From NCBI RefSeq assembly GCF_009811555.1, contig NZ_BLIN01000005.1:2675501-2739500 (forward strand): a stretch of DNA of 64,000 nt. Reading direction: 5' to 3'. The notes beneath the pieces were generated by a model that saw nothing but the letters and a program-made list of their open reading frames with translations, was not told the origin of the DNA and did not search any database. Position 1 is the stretch's first letter. Every line of letters begins with the position of its first letter. The stretch comes from Streptomyces caniferus. Lineage in GTDB: Bacteria > Actinomycetota > Actinomycetes > Streptomycetales > Streptomycetaceae. Made by a program: the position numbers and the translations under genes. Below, one piece after another: positions 41,111 to 48,990 of this stretch.

Positions 41111-42157
41111 CCTGCCGCTGAGCTGTCGGCGGTTGTCAGTGTTGGTCATCGTTGAGCGTCCTTCCACGGCCCCCAGACGGCCCCGGGAGGGCGCTTCGAC
41201 GTGAGGTCGGCGGAACGGGTTGGGGACGACTGGTCACGACGGTGGTGCACCTAGCGGAGCGCCCATGACGGGCTGAGCCACATCGCGGCAGCGGATAGCT
41301 CCCCCTGAGCCACGGATCAGGGGCCGGCCGGTCCGCTTACGCGTCCGCATCCGTGACGGTGGCGGTACGGCGGCTCGCCCATGCCAGCCTGCATGCCCGG
41401 AGCGCTCGGCCCTGCTGCCCCCACCCCTCCCGTAGCCAGCTCTTGTCGCCGAAACCACTTATGGCACGGTCGGCAGCGCGCCCGCCATGTAAACCGCTCA
41501 CCGCTTCCGCCCCACCTCACCACCTACTTCTTCGCACTTCCTCGCCGCCCTCGGGGCTCCCCGCCTGGACCTGCTCCTGAGGCACGGCGCCTGCGCGGCT
41601 GCTCAGCTCGTCCTGATGGTGGGTGACCGGGGCTGGGCCGGTGGATGGCTCGGTGGTGGCGTTGGCCGGTGGGGTGTCTGCTCGGTCCGGCGCTGCTTTT
41701 GGGCGGGACAAAGCGTCTAACGGATCATCCTGTGACAGCTTCGGTGGCGCGGGGCCTGGGGCCGGGCGGCGCGGGCCGTAGGCATGGCGCCGCCCGAGCC
41801 CCTGAGCCCGCGCCGGCCCGTGTGACGGGCCGGTGGGGTGTGATTCGTAGCGGCGGCTGCCAAAGCCGTTGGCCTGCGCGCCGGATGCCGAAGGCAAGAG
41901 CACCCACAAGGCCAGAGCCGCAAGCCACTCCCCCGTGACCGAGCCGCGAGACGCTGACCAACGAGGTACACGGCGGCTGCTGGCCTCGATCGGCATGGCA
42001 CGCACTCAACGGGCTGCTACCGCGCGATCGGCACCCGGAGACCCGGCAAGGGAACGGCACCACCCGCGAGAGCCCCCGGAGTGCTCTTCCTCCCCCACCT
42101 CCCCGCCCCCGTCCCCGGCCGAAGGACGGGGCTTGAACTCGTAGAGAAAGTTGTTAC
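41111..42157. other. Gene-free interval in the element
   Basis: About 1.05 kb hold no supported gene. The longest minus-strand frame (41517-42005) starts with a hydrophobic segment (VTGEWLAALALWVLLPSASG) but becomes Pro/Ala/Arg-rich with no ribosome site. It could be the decayed remains of an AICE gene such as a spread or mobilisation function. Confidence 0.35.
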
Positions 42158-43252
42158 TCAAGCCTCGGATGGGATGTGCCAGAGTGGGGCCTGGTACTGC
42201 TCCGGGCGGCCGTTGAGCAGTAGTTCTCTGAGTTCTTGGCGCTGGCTGCCGCTGAGTCCGAAGGCTTCGGTGAGCCGGCGGAACGTTGTGTGCGTGATTC
42301 CTCTGCCCTGTGCACCGGTCTGGAACTCGTCGAGCTGGCGGAGTACGGCCTTGGGGTCGAGCTTCTGAGCGGGCTGGCTGCCCAGCCAACTGGCCTTGTT
42401 GCGCTCGTAGTCGATCTCAGAGAATCCGCAGATCTCGCGGCTGTGCTGCTCGACCTCGTGCAGGTTCTCCGTCGCGAGGATGGCTCGGGCGAGCTGGTTG
42501 TGGTTGAGGGTTTCGTCCAGGTCGACCTCGTGCACTACCGGTCCCTCGTCGGTGAGCGGGACAGGTAGGCCGGCGTCTCTCACTTCGCACAAGCCGCGGG
42601 CTCCTCGTGCTGCCGCTGCCAGCATCGCCGTTGCCTCGGAGGGGTGCCACTCCAGCACCGAGCTGACTGGTTGGACGTGCTCGGCGGTGAGTGTCAGGGC
42701 AACTGGGCCCATGCGACTGCTTAGGGCGTCAGCGGGGAGCTCGCCGTCCAGACCGGGGCCGGCGACCAGGAGCCGTACGGGGTAGTTGAGCTCGCAACAC
42801 GCCGCGAGGGTGAGTGCGTCTGCGAGGGGGCTGCGGAGTGTGGGCTCGTCGCCCTGGGCGAGGATGTCGCCGCCCACATCCAGGAGGTCGATGGAGTCCG
42901 GTTCCAAGTGCTGTACCAGCTCTTCGAGTTGGCGGACCATGCCCTCGGCGCCGTGATGCGGATCGATGAGCGCGAAGGTCTGCGGGAGCTCTGCGGCAAG
43001 CCTGGGAAGCGTGGAGCCCGCGGGAGCAATCGGTGTTGCGTCGGCGGGAACGGCCTGGACGCTTCGGGTGAGGGGGCGGAGGCCGGTGAAGTTGGCAGGC
43101 CCTCTTGGGCCCGGGATGGGGTCGACCAAAAGACGGTCCCACGCGTAGGTGAGGACCACCGCCGGAGTCTCGCCGCCGTAGAGGGCTGCATCCAGCATCG
43201 CCGCGGCGACAGCGTCGCCGCCTCCTCCTGCTGCCACGATCAAGCGCGTCAC
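42158..43252 (-). CDS. DUF1152 family protein
   Basis: The N-terminus TRLIVAAGGGGDAVAAAML and the following VVLTYAWDRLLVDPIPGPRG are the DUF1152 signatures: a Rossmann-like start with a glycine cluster, then W-D-R-L-x-x-D-P. Later LDVGGDILAQGDEPTLRSP fits the family's conserved Gly/Asp segment. The function of DUF1152 is not known. The GTG at 43252 gives 364 residues with a short leader, since the promoter and operators lie at 43266-43303. A GTG at 43285 would place the start codon inside an operator box. The C-terminal 70 residues (DPKAVLRQLDEFQTGA onward) look like an added small helical domain. It is divergent from the first GntR gene. Confidence 0.8.
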   Translation of the reverse strand: MTRLIVAAGGGGDAVAAAMLDAALYGGETPAVVLTYAWDRLLVDPIPGPRGPANFTGLRPLTRSVQAVPADATPIAPAGSTLPRLAAELPQTFALIDPHHGAEGMVRQLEELVQHLEPDSIDLLDVGGDILAQGDEPTLRSPLADALTLAACCELNYPVRLLVAGPGLDGELPADALSSRMGPVALTLTAEHVQPVSSVLEWHPSEATAMLAAAARGARGLCEVRDAGLPVPLTDEGPVVHEVDLDETLNHNQLARAILATENLHEVEQHSREICGFSEIDYERNKASWLGSQPAQKLDPKAVLRQLDEFQTGAQGRGITHTTFRRLTEAFGLSGSQRQELRELLLNGRPEQYQAPLWHIPSEA

Positions 43253-43277
43253 GTGCGCCAGCGTACGGGCTGCTGTA

Positions 43278-43318
43278 CTAGCCACTCACTCTATAGTGGC
43301 TAGAGGTAATAGCCACTT
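43278..43318. promoter_or_regulatory. Three TAGCCACT operator boxes between DUF1152 and GntR genes
   Basis: TAGCCACT occurs at 43279-43286, as its complement AGTGGCTA at 43295-43302, and again at 43310-43317. The first two form a 9-bp inverted repeat (CTAGCCACT/AGTGGCTAG). The same box recurs upstream of the 44171 gene, so it is the likely site for the GntR protein encoded next door. Confidence 0.7.
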
Positions 43319-43334
43319 AGGGAAGGGGGAACGG

Positions 43335-44075
43335 ATGCCGAAGATCGAGGAGACCCAGCCCAAGTACCTTCAGATCGCGCACCACATTCGCGATCAGATC
43401 CTGCGGGGCGACTTGCGGCCTGGTGACGAAGTGCCGTCGGAACGTCAACTGGCGGCGGACTGGAACGTGTCGCGCCCGACGGCTGCGCGTTCGCTGGAAG
43501 CTCTGCGGCACCAGGGGCTGGTCGAGAAGCGGCAGGGCTCGGGCACGTACGTGCGGGGCCTGGCGGTCAACCGCCGTGCTCGTGAGCTGTACGGGCGGGC
43601 CAGGCAGACGGGCAAGATCTACACGCCCGGCGAGTACGCGGTGATCACGTCGGCGGGCTGGCTGGAGGCCCCGGAGTATGTGACGGAGTCGCTGAACTTG
43701 GCTGCCGGCGCCCGTGCGGTGCACCGTCGGCGGGTCACGAAGAACGACTCCGGCCCCATCACGCTCTCCACCTCCTGGTTCGGCCCCGATGTGGGCGAGC
43801 GCGCGCCGAAGCTCCGGGACCCCGACCGAATCCGGGAGGGCACGCTGATGTACGTCGAGAACATGACCGGGCGTCAAGGCAGCTACGCCGAGGACCGGAT
43901 GTGCGCTCGCCTCGCGACCGAGGATGAGGCCTCCGATTTGGAACTGGAGCCCGGATCAGCGGTGCTGATCGTCCATCACGTCGTCTATGACCTGCAGGAT
44001 CACCCCCTGGAGTTCGCCGAAGCGACGTACCCACCCAGCCGTTGGGCCTTCGAGCAGGGTTACCCGATCGGGTAG
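43335..44075 (+). CDS. GntR/HutC-type regulator of the element (first)
   Basis: Residues 1-75 are a GntR winged helix: KYLQIAHHIRDQILRGDL, then VPSERQLAADWNVSRPTAAR (the recognition helix), then LVEKRQGSGTYVRG. Residues about 90-245 form a UTRA ligand-binding domain with TLYVENMTGRQ-type strands and EPGSAVLIVHHVVYD near the end. GGGAAGGGGG lies before the ATG at 43335. It resembles KorSA/Pra-region regulators of Streptomyces AICEs. Boxes AAGTGGCTA flank the gene on both sides (three upstream, two downstream), suggesting that it controls itself, the divergent DUF1152 gene and the downstream small-protein operon. Confidence 0.88.
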   Translation: MPKIEETQPKYLQIAHHIRDQILRGDLRPGDEVPSERQLAADWNVSRPTAARSLEALRHQGLVEKRQGSGTYVRGLAVNRRARELYGRARQTGKIYTPGEYAVITSAGWLEAPEYVTESLNLAAGARAVHRRRVTKNDSGPITLSTSWFGPDVGERAPKLRDPDRIREGTLMYVENMTGRQGSYAEDRMCARLATEDEASDLELEPGSAVLIVHHVVYDLQDHPLEFAEATYPPSRWAFEQGYPIG

Positions 44076-44108
44076 AAAGCCTTGATCCTCCGACCGAAAC
44101 GCTTGTCC

Positions 44109-44142
44109 AAGTGGCTAATGCCGCTATCCAGTAAGTGGCTAA
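44109..44142 (+). promoter_or_regulatory. Two AAGTGGCTAA operator boxes before the 44171 gene
   Basis: AAGTGGCTAA is present at 44109-44118 and again at 44133-44142, a centre-to-centre distance of 24 bp. This is the same core as the boxes upstream of the GntR gene. They lie 30-60 nt before the next start. Confidence 0.7.
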
Positions 44143-44170
44143 GGCCACTTTCTCGGAAGGGGGCACGGGC

Positions 44171-44350
44171 GTGAGTCAGAAATCTGCGGAGTTACGACAC
44201 GTCGCCGCGGCCGCGTGTCGTGGATGCCGAGGCCGGGGCTGGAAGCGGGTCGGCTCCCGCTCGGCCTTGGCGGCCTCCGCGGCTGACGCTCGCGCCCGTG
44301 CTACGTCCAAGCGGCACTGTCTGGACTGCGGCGGCACCGGTAGGGAGTAG
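44171..44350 (+). CDS. Small CxxCxGxG zinc-ribbon protein
   Basis: The 59-residue protein carries two half-sites of a DnaJ-like zinc ribbon: ACRGCRGRGWKRVGS near residue 16 and HCLDCGGTGRE at the end, each with a C-x-x-C-x-G-x-G pattern. Together these can bind one zinc ion. The intervening Ala/Arg-rich helix is short. The GTG at 44171 is preceded by GGAAGGGGG. Such small ribbon proteins occur in AICE regulatory regions with no known job. It is followed 6 nt later by the RsbW-like gene, so they form an operon under the AAGTGGCTA boxes. Confidence 0.72.
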   Translation: MSQKSAELRHVAAAACRGCRGRGWKRVGSRSALAASAADARARATSKRHCLDCGGTGRE

Positions 44351-44356
44351 GACGGG

Positions 44357-44800
44357 ATGAGCGACGTCACTGGAGGCCCTGAGGGGCAGGGGGTTGAGCC
44401 CGTGTACATCGGCGCCATGACCTTGTACCCGGTGCCCGAGTCCGTGGCACGGGCTCGGCGCTGGTTCAGAAAGTTCACAGATCCGCATGGGCTGGCCTGC
44501 TCGGTGGAGGACTGTGTGGTGATGATCTCCGAGCTGGTCACCAACGCTGTTCTCTACGGCGAGGCGGAGGAATCCTGGCGGGTGCGCGTGGAGTGGTGGC
44601 GTGTCGGTGAAGCGCTGCGGGTGGACGTGCACAACGCCGGATTCCCCGCGAAAGTCCGCATGCGCGAGGCTGCCGACGACGAATCGCACGGACGGGGCCT
44701 GCGCCTTGTCGATGCACTGGCGGACTCATGGAGCGCCCGCCCGAGCCGCTTCGGCGGAACAGTCGTCTCGTTCACAGTCGATGAGGCTTGGAAGCCTTGA
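44357..44800 (+). CDS. RsbW/SpoIIAB-like HATPase_c protein
   Basis: The 147-residue protein is an HATPase_c_2 domain of the anti-sigma/serine-kinase kind common in Streptomyces. The N box is VVMISELVTNAVLYG (catalytic Glu and Mg-binding Asn), the G1-like loop is VDVHNAGFPAKV, and the G2 box is DDESHGRGLRLVDAL. Key features of SpoIIAB-type ATP binding are therefore kept, but no sigma-binding surface can be identified. The ATG at 44357 has GGGAG upstream, overlapping the end of the preceding gene. A PP2C-type phosphatase is encoded 0.9 kb downstream, so kinase and phosphatase activities are both present in the element, although no STAS antagonist is. Confidence 0.85.
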   Translation: MSDVTGGPEGQGVEPVYIGAMTLYPVPESVARARRWFRKFTDPHGLACSVEDCVVMISELVTNAVLYGEAEESWRVRVEWWRVGEALRVDVHNAGFPAKVRMREAADDESHGRGLRLVDALADSWSARPSRFGGTVVSFTVDEAWKP

Positions 44801-44846
44801 TGGACCTGGGCTCTGCGTTGCTCACGGGGGCGTGGGTATGCACTGC

Positions 44847-44897
44847 CTACTCACGTGAGTAGTCTGGTTGACAGGTTGACTTGGCTGATGTGAGTAG
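44847..44897 (+). promoter_or_regulatory. Promoter/operator region of the second GntR gene
   Basis: CTACTCACGTGAGTAG (44847-44862) is a perfect 16-bp palindrome, and its half-site GTGAGTAG recurs at 44890-44897. Between them TGACAGGTTGACTT (44869-44882) is the exact reverse complement of AAGTCAACCTGTCA at 47237-47250, upstream of the tra leader gene. Confidence 0.7.
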
Positions 44898-44907
44898 GCG
44901 GCGGGCT

Positions 44908-45636
44908 ATGGCGTACGAAGTGGCTGCACCAAAGTATGTGCGGCTTGCGCAAACGCTCCAGGGTCGGATCGAAGACGGTACCTACCCGGCCGGCACTCTC
45001 GTACCGAGCGAGAATCAGCTGGTCCAAGCCTTCGGCATGTCCCGCCCGACCGTCGTCCGGGCTCTCGAACTCCTCAAGCGGGACGGCTGGCTGGAGTCTC
45101 GGCAGGGGTACGGCACGATCGTCCGTGGTCGCCCTGAAGTGATCGAGCAGAAGGACCAGCGGGGGCGCGACGCGCTGGAGCGGGAGGAGTCGGCCGCGCT
45201 AGGTCGCCTCGTCCAGGTCGGCCAGGTGCCCATCCCCCCGCGGGTCGCCTCGATTCTCGGCGTGCCCAAGCGGGCCGAGGTGCTCGTCCGGCGGCTGCTG
45301 GTCGAGGACGAAGGTGAGCCGGTGGAGCTGGCTTCCTCGTACTTCCCTGCCGACCTGGTCGACGGCACAGACCTTGCTGACTCGGCCCCACTGGCCGAGG
45401 GCCTGCGTGCGCACGTCGAGTCTCGTAAGCGCGTGCGCTTCGACCATGTCACCGAGCGTGTCTCCGCTCGCCTGCCGAACAAGGAAGAGGCCGAACTGCT
45501 GGCTCTTCCCAAGGGTGAGCCAGTACTCAGCGTGCTGGTCGTCGCCTGCGATGTCTCGGGGCAGGCCCTACAGGTCACGGATGTGCTGCTGCCTGGCGAC
45601 CGCCAAGAGCTCGAAGACACGTACCGCCTGGGCTGA
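44908..45636 (+). CDS. GntR/KorSA-like repressor of the element (second)
   Basis: The 242-residue protein has a GntR winged helix at the N-terminus (PKYVRLAQTLQGRIEDGTYP, then LVPSENQLVQAFGMSRPTVV and LESRQGYGTIVRGR) and a UTRA domain over residues about 95-240 (PRVASILGVPKRAEVLVRRL, then EPVELASSYFPADLV). This is the arrangement of KorSA, the repressor of pSAM2 transfer and maintenance genes. The ATG at 44908 was chosen, since a TTG at 44881 lies inside the shared operator. The shared 14-bp operator indicates that it represses its own gene and the tra operon beginning at 47285. Confidence 0.88.
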   Translation: MAYEVAAPKYVRLAQTLQGRIEDGTYPAGTLVPSENQLVQAFGMSRPTVVRALELLKRDGWLESRQGYGTIVRGRPEVIEQKDQRGRDALEREESAALGRLVQVGQVPIPPRVASILGVPKRAEVLVRRLLVEDEGEPVELASSYFPADLVDGTDLADSAPLAEGLRAHVESRKRVRFDHVTERVSARLPNKEEAELLALPKGEPVLSVLVVACDVSGQALQVTDVLLPGDRQELEDTYRLG

Positions 45637-45677
45637 CTTCGACTGCCGGCCGACCGTCGCCGCCGCCGGGGCAGCAT

Positions 45678-46991
45678 TCAGGATGGCATGGTCCGCTCGC
45701 TTCCGGCCCTGGGGCCGATGTAGGCGGCGTTCGGCATGGGCCAGTCCAGGCACAGAACGGTGGCATCGTCGCGTGGGTCGTGGTTCGAGAACTCCAGAAC
45801 GGCTTCAGTCAAGGCACGTACAGCGTCGCGTGGGTGCCACTCGCCGGTCTCCCGGATCAGGTCGTGCAGGCCCGTTTCGGTCACGTGGGACTCCAGCATT
45901 CCATCGGTGAGCAGAACCAGCCGGTCACCCTCACGCAGGTCGAGGCTCTGGACGCGGTAACCCGGGTTCGGGGTAACGCCGAAGGGCAGATCGACCAGGG
46001 GAGCGACCTCCTCGACCTGCCCTTCGCGCAGGCGCAACGGCCAGATGTGGCCGGCGTTGACGAAGGTGGTCTGGCCGGTGTCGAGACTGACACGCAGCAG
46101 TTGGCCGGTGGCCATGACTTGGCCGCCGTGCCGAATGACGGCCTCACGCACCTGGTCCGATTGGTCGGCGAACGCCCGATGTGCTCGGTCTGCGTAGTCC
46201 GCGACGGCCTGGTGGGCGCCCTGGGCCTGATCGAGGAGGGTGCCGCCCACCCGGCGAGCGTTGCGCAGGGCTCCTACGACCATGGTCGCCAGCAGCGCTG
46301 CCTGTACGTCGTGCCCCATGGCGTCGGTGAGGGACAGGTGCAGGGCGTGACGGTCGAGCGTGTAGTCGAAGGTGTCCCCACCGATGTCGGCAGCCGGCTC
46401 CAGTGCTCCCGCGACGATGAACCGGCCGGTGTCACAGGTGAAGGAGTCAGGGAGTAGGCGGTGCTGGATCTCGGCGGCCAGCGACAGCCGTGTGGTGCGC
46501 CGGCCCCATTCGTACAGATCGGTGAAGCGCCGGTTGACGATCACCACGTAGGCCAGCGCATGGGCGGCCTCGACGATGAGTTGCATCGTCTGGCGATCAG
46601 GGAGGACGGGCAAGGTCAGCTCCAGCAGACCGATCGCATCCCCGCGGTCGGACACCGGCGCAATGATCTGGGAGGGGCCCGGTCCCCCCTCTCCCGCCCG
46701 CTCGCCACTCGCCACGTGCACTTGCACTTGCTGGGAGCGGACCACCCGCTCGTAGACCGAGCCGCGCAAGTCGATCCGCTGCGGCTGCTCCGGACCACCC
46801 TCCGTCGCGGTCCCGGTCAGCCGTACGACCGCCTTGCCGCCGAGGTCTGTGATCAGAAAGGACACCTCGGTCGCGGCAAGCTTCCTCGCCAGCAGTTGGG
46901 CCAGGACGGCGACGGCCACCTCCGGGGGTGCCGACTCCACTGACGCCAACAACTCGCCCAGCCATGCCCGTTCATCAGCCACGCGGCGCAC
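45678..46991 (-). CDS. PP2C/SpoIIE-type serine phosphatase (RsbU-like) with N-terminal sensor domain
   Basis: The 437-residue protein has a GAF-like sensory domain over residues about 10-170 and a SpoIIE/PP2C domain over residues about 190-420. Metal-binding Asp residues appear in AADIGGDTFDYTL and LSLTDAMGHDVQAALL, and later in VLLTDGMLESH, with a final DDATVLCLDW. This organisation is that of Streptomyces RsbU-like phosphatases that dephosphorylate anti-anti-sigma factors. A GTG at 46991 was taken as the start. It opposes the GntR gene 41 bp away. The RsbW-like ATPase on the element may be its functional counterpart, but no substrate STAS protein is encoded here. Confidence 0.88.
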   Translation of the reverse strand: MRRVADERAWLGELLASVESAPPEVAVAVLAQLLARKLAATEVSFLITDLGGKAVVRLTGTATEGGPEQPQRIDLRGSVYERVVRSQQVQVHVASGERAGEGGPGPSQIIAPVSDRGDAIGLLELTLPVLPDRQTMQLIVEAAHALAYVVIVNRRFTDLYEWGRRTTRLSLAAEIQHRLLPDSFTCDTGRFIVAGALEPAADIGGDTFDYTLDRHALHLSLTDAMGHDVQAALLATMVVGALRNARRVGGTLLDQAQGAHQAVADYADRAHRAFADQSDQVREAVIRHGGQVMATGQLLRVSLDTGQTTFVNAGHIWPLRLREGQVEEVAPLVDLPFGVTPNPGYRVQSLDLREGDRLVLLTDGMLESHVTETGLHDLIRETGEWHPRDAVRALTEAVLEFSNHDPRDDATVLCLDWPMPNAAYIGPRAGSERTMPS

Positions 46992-47284
46992 CTCCTCCGC
47001 GACATCGACCGACCAGTCGACTGGTCACCTGGCCAGGCCCGCTCGGAACCTCGTCCAATACTGATTGCATCCATTTATTCCTATACAGGAAGAATATCCG
47101 CCTCGCGTTGGCGAAGACGCATCGCCGCTGCAAGCGGGCCGCCTGAAGCCGATCAGCAGTCCGGCCACGACCACCGAACAGCACCAGCCGGAATCACTTG
47201 ACAAGTCAACCTGGCTTCCCTGGCTTCGGATTTGCTAAGTCAACCTGTCAGGTCGGCTGGCAGGATCTCACGAAGGGGAAATCT
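46992..47284. other. Intergenic region holding the phosphatase and tra promoters
   Basis: An AT-rich core (about 47060-47100, including TTTATTCCTATACAGG) probably drives the minus-strand phosphatase gene. Toward the right, TTGACA at 47198-47203 and the operator repeats belong to the tra operon. No gene is visible. Confidence 0.5.
47203..47250 (+). promoter_or_regulatory. Tandem AAGTCAACCTG operators before the tra operon
   Basis: AAGTCAACCTGG (47203-47214) and AAGTCAACCTGTCA (47237-47250) are 34 bp apart. The second is identical over 14 bp to a site at the second GntR gene. TTGACA at 47198 overlaps the first box and is a plausible -35 element. Confidence 0.7.
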
Positions 47285-47635
47285 GTGCGTGTAATCCGAG
47301 TCGAGACCTCGTCCGCCACGATCCTGATGACCGAGGCCCCGGAGCCGAAGGTCAAGGACCGTCAGACGGGCGAGATCGCGAAGGATGCCGTAAGCGGCGA
47401 AGCGCTGATGAAGATCGGCGTGGTCTACATCGACGAGGGAGAGTCGTCGCTGATCGCGGTGACCGTCCCGGAGAGCGGGGTTACCGACGGCCTGGTCGTC
47501 GGTGCACCCGTCTCCCTGCCGGGTCTCATCGCCCGGCCCTGGGGGAGCGTCTTCAACGGCCAGGCCCGTCACGGCATCGCCTACCGGGCGGCTGCCATCG
47601 CTCCCGGCGCCTACCCGGCCGGGCAGGAGAGCTGA
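47285..47635 (+). CDS. AICE tra-operon leader protein of unknown function
   Basis: The 116-residue protein starts at GTG 47285 with AAGGGGA upstream; a frame extending to 47198 runs through the operators and was not used. It is beta-rich: VIRVETSSATILMTE at the start, a short turn with KVKDRQTGEIAKD, then IGVVYIDEGESSLIAVTV and VGAPVSLPGLIARPWGS. This is the small protein commonly found immediately before the FtsK/TraB-like gene in Streptomyces AICEs, where it has no assigned activity. It is separated from the translocase gene by 5 nt and certainly co-transcribed. Confidence 0.78.
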   Translation: MRVIRVETSSATILMTEAPEPKVKDRQTGEIAKDAVSGEALMKIGVVYIDEGESSLIAVTVPESGVTDGLVVGAPVSLPGLIARPWGSVFNGQARHGIAYRAAAIAPGAYPAGQES

Positions 47636-47640
47636 TCTCC

Positions 47641-48990
47641 GTGCCCGACGTCATGACGCTCATGGAGCTGGGCGGGCCGCTCGCTGCAATAGGTGGAGCG
47701 GCCTACGCCCGGAAGGCCCATCCGACGGCCTACTGGTCAACCGTGGGGCTTCCGCTGTCGGTTGTCCGGCTGTTGGCCTCGTACGTCTCGACCATGGACG
47801 CCTGCGGTCTGACCGTCGAACCGTCCCGGCTGCGGGCCCTGGCCGTGCGAGCGACCACGCGTCGGGAGGTTCGTCCGGTGCCCCCGAGGCGGGGCATTCC
47901 TCGTCCCACCTCGACGGGGCTGCGTGTCCGGATCCGGCTCGCTCCTGGCCAGGAGCCGGCGGACGTGGCGGCTTCTTCCGAGAGGCTGCGGGATGCCTGG
48001 GGCGTTCACGCCGTGCATGTCGTGAGCCTCAAACCGGGCGTCGTCGAACTGCGGTTGGTCGGCTTCGATGTGCTGCGCAAGGTGAAGATGCCCCGCCAGG
48101 CCAGGAGTGAGCTGCTGGCGGTGCCGGTGGCGCTCCGGGAGGACGCAACCGCGTTTGTCCGCGACTACCGGACAGCCCCTCACCAACTGGTGCTCGGGGC
48201 GACCCTGTCGGGCAAGTCGATGTTCTTGCGCAACCTGCTCACCGGGCTGGCCGCTCAGCCGGTGGCTCTGGTCGGGATCGACTGCAAGCGCGGTGTGGAG
48301 CTGTCGCCGTTCGCCCCTCGGCTGTCTGCCCTGGCAACGGAGCCGGATGAGGCCGCGAAGCTGTTGCCCGTCCTGGTGAGGGAGATGGAGGACCGATACG
48401 ACCTGATCAAGACTCGTCAGGGCATCGCGCCGAATACGCCGGATGAAGAGATCACCTCGGACGTCTGGAGCCTGCCGGAGGGCGAGCGACCCCACCCGAT
48501 CGTGGTGTTCGTGGACGAGGTCGCCGAGCTGTTCCTCGTAGCCACCAGAAAGGACGAGGAGCGGCGCGACGAAATGGTGACCCAGTTGATCCGGCTCGCC
48601 CAGCTCGGCCGAGCCGCCGGTATCTACCTGGAGATCTGCGGACAGCGCTTCGGCGCCGAGCTGGGCAAGGGCGCCACCATGCTTCGTGCCCAGCTCACCG
48701 GACGCGTCTGCCACCGGGTCAACGACGAAGCCTCGGCAAAGATGGCGCTCGGCGATATCGCACCCGAAGCGGTCGGTGTCGCGTCGACCATCCCCGCTGA
48801 GATGCCGGGCCTCGCTGTGGCCGGCGATTCCTCCGGCGGTTGGATCCGCGTTCGTACTCCCTATCTCTCGCTCGCTGATGCCGCGGCCACCTGCCGTGAG
48901 ACCGCCGAACTCGTACCCGACGTACCGGCGCTGGAGCGTGCCGCATCAAGGGCGCCGGCGCGCCCAAGACCGCGGAACGCCCGTACCTGA
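47641..48990 (+). CDS. FtsK/SpoIIIE-type DNA translocase (TraB/TraSA-like), 3' end altered by deletion
   Basis: The 449-residue protein has an N-terminal region with a single short hydrophobic stretch (GGPLAAIGGAAY), a linking domain over residues about 90-160, and an FtsK motor. Walker A is VLGATLSGKSMFLRNLL (about residue 190), with Ser in place of the usual Gly/Thr. Walker B is PHPIVVFVDEVAELF, and the typical GIYLEICGQRFGAEL follows. TraB-type proteins move double-stranded plasmid DNA between hyphae. The last 17 or so residues (ERAASRAPARPRPRNART) are Arg/Pro-rich and come from out-of-frame integrase DNA, so the native C-terminus was lost. The motor core seems whole. Confidence 0.85.
   Translation: MPDVMTLMELGGPLAAIGGAAYARKAHPTAYWSTVGLPLSVVRLLASYVSTMDACGLTVEPSRLRALAVRATTRREVRPVPPRRGIPRPTSTGLRVRIRLAPGQEPADVAASSERLRDAWGVHAVHVVSLKPGVVELRLVGFDVLRKVKMPRQARSELLAVPVALREDATAFVRDYRTAPHQLVLGATLSGKSMFLRNLLTGLAAQPVALVGIDCKRGVELSPFAPRLSALATEPDEAAKLLPVLVREMEDRYDLIKTRQGIAPNTPDEEITSDVWSLPEGERPHPIVVFVDEVAELFLVATRKDEERRDEMVTQLIRLAQLGRAAGIYLEICGQRFGAELGKGATMLRAQLTGRVCHRVNDEASAKMALGDIAPEAVGVASTIPAEMPGLAVAGDSSGGWIRVRTPYLSLADAAATCRETAELVPDVPALERAASRAPARPRPRNART

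Noticed and set aside
41517..42005. Minus-strand 162-codon frame in the AICE as a spread or mobilisation gene
   Set aside because: There is one hydrophobic stretch but no ribosome site, no recognisable domain and a Pro/Ala/Arg-rich remainder; kept only as a possible decayed gene.
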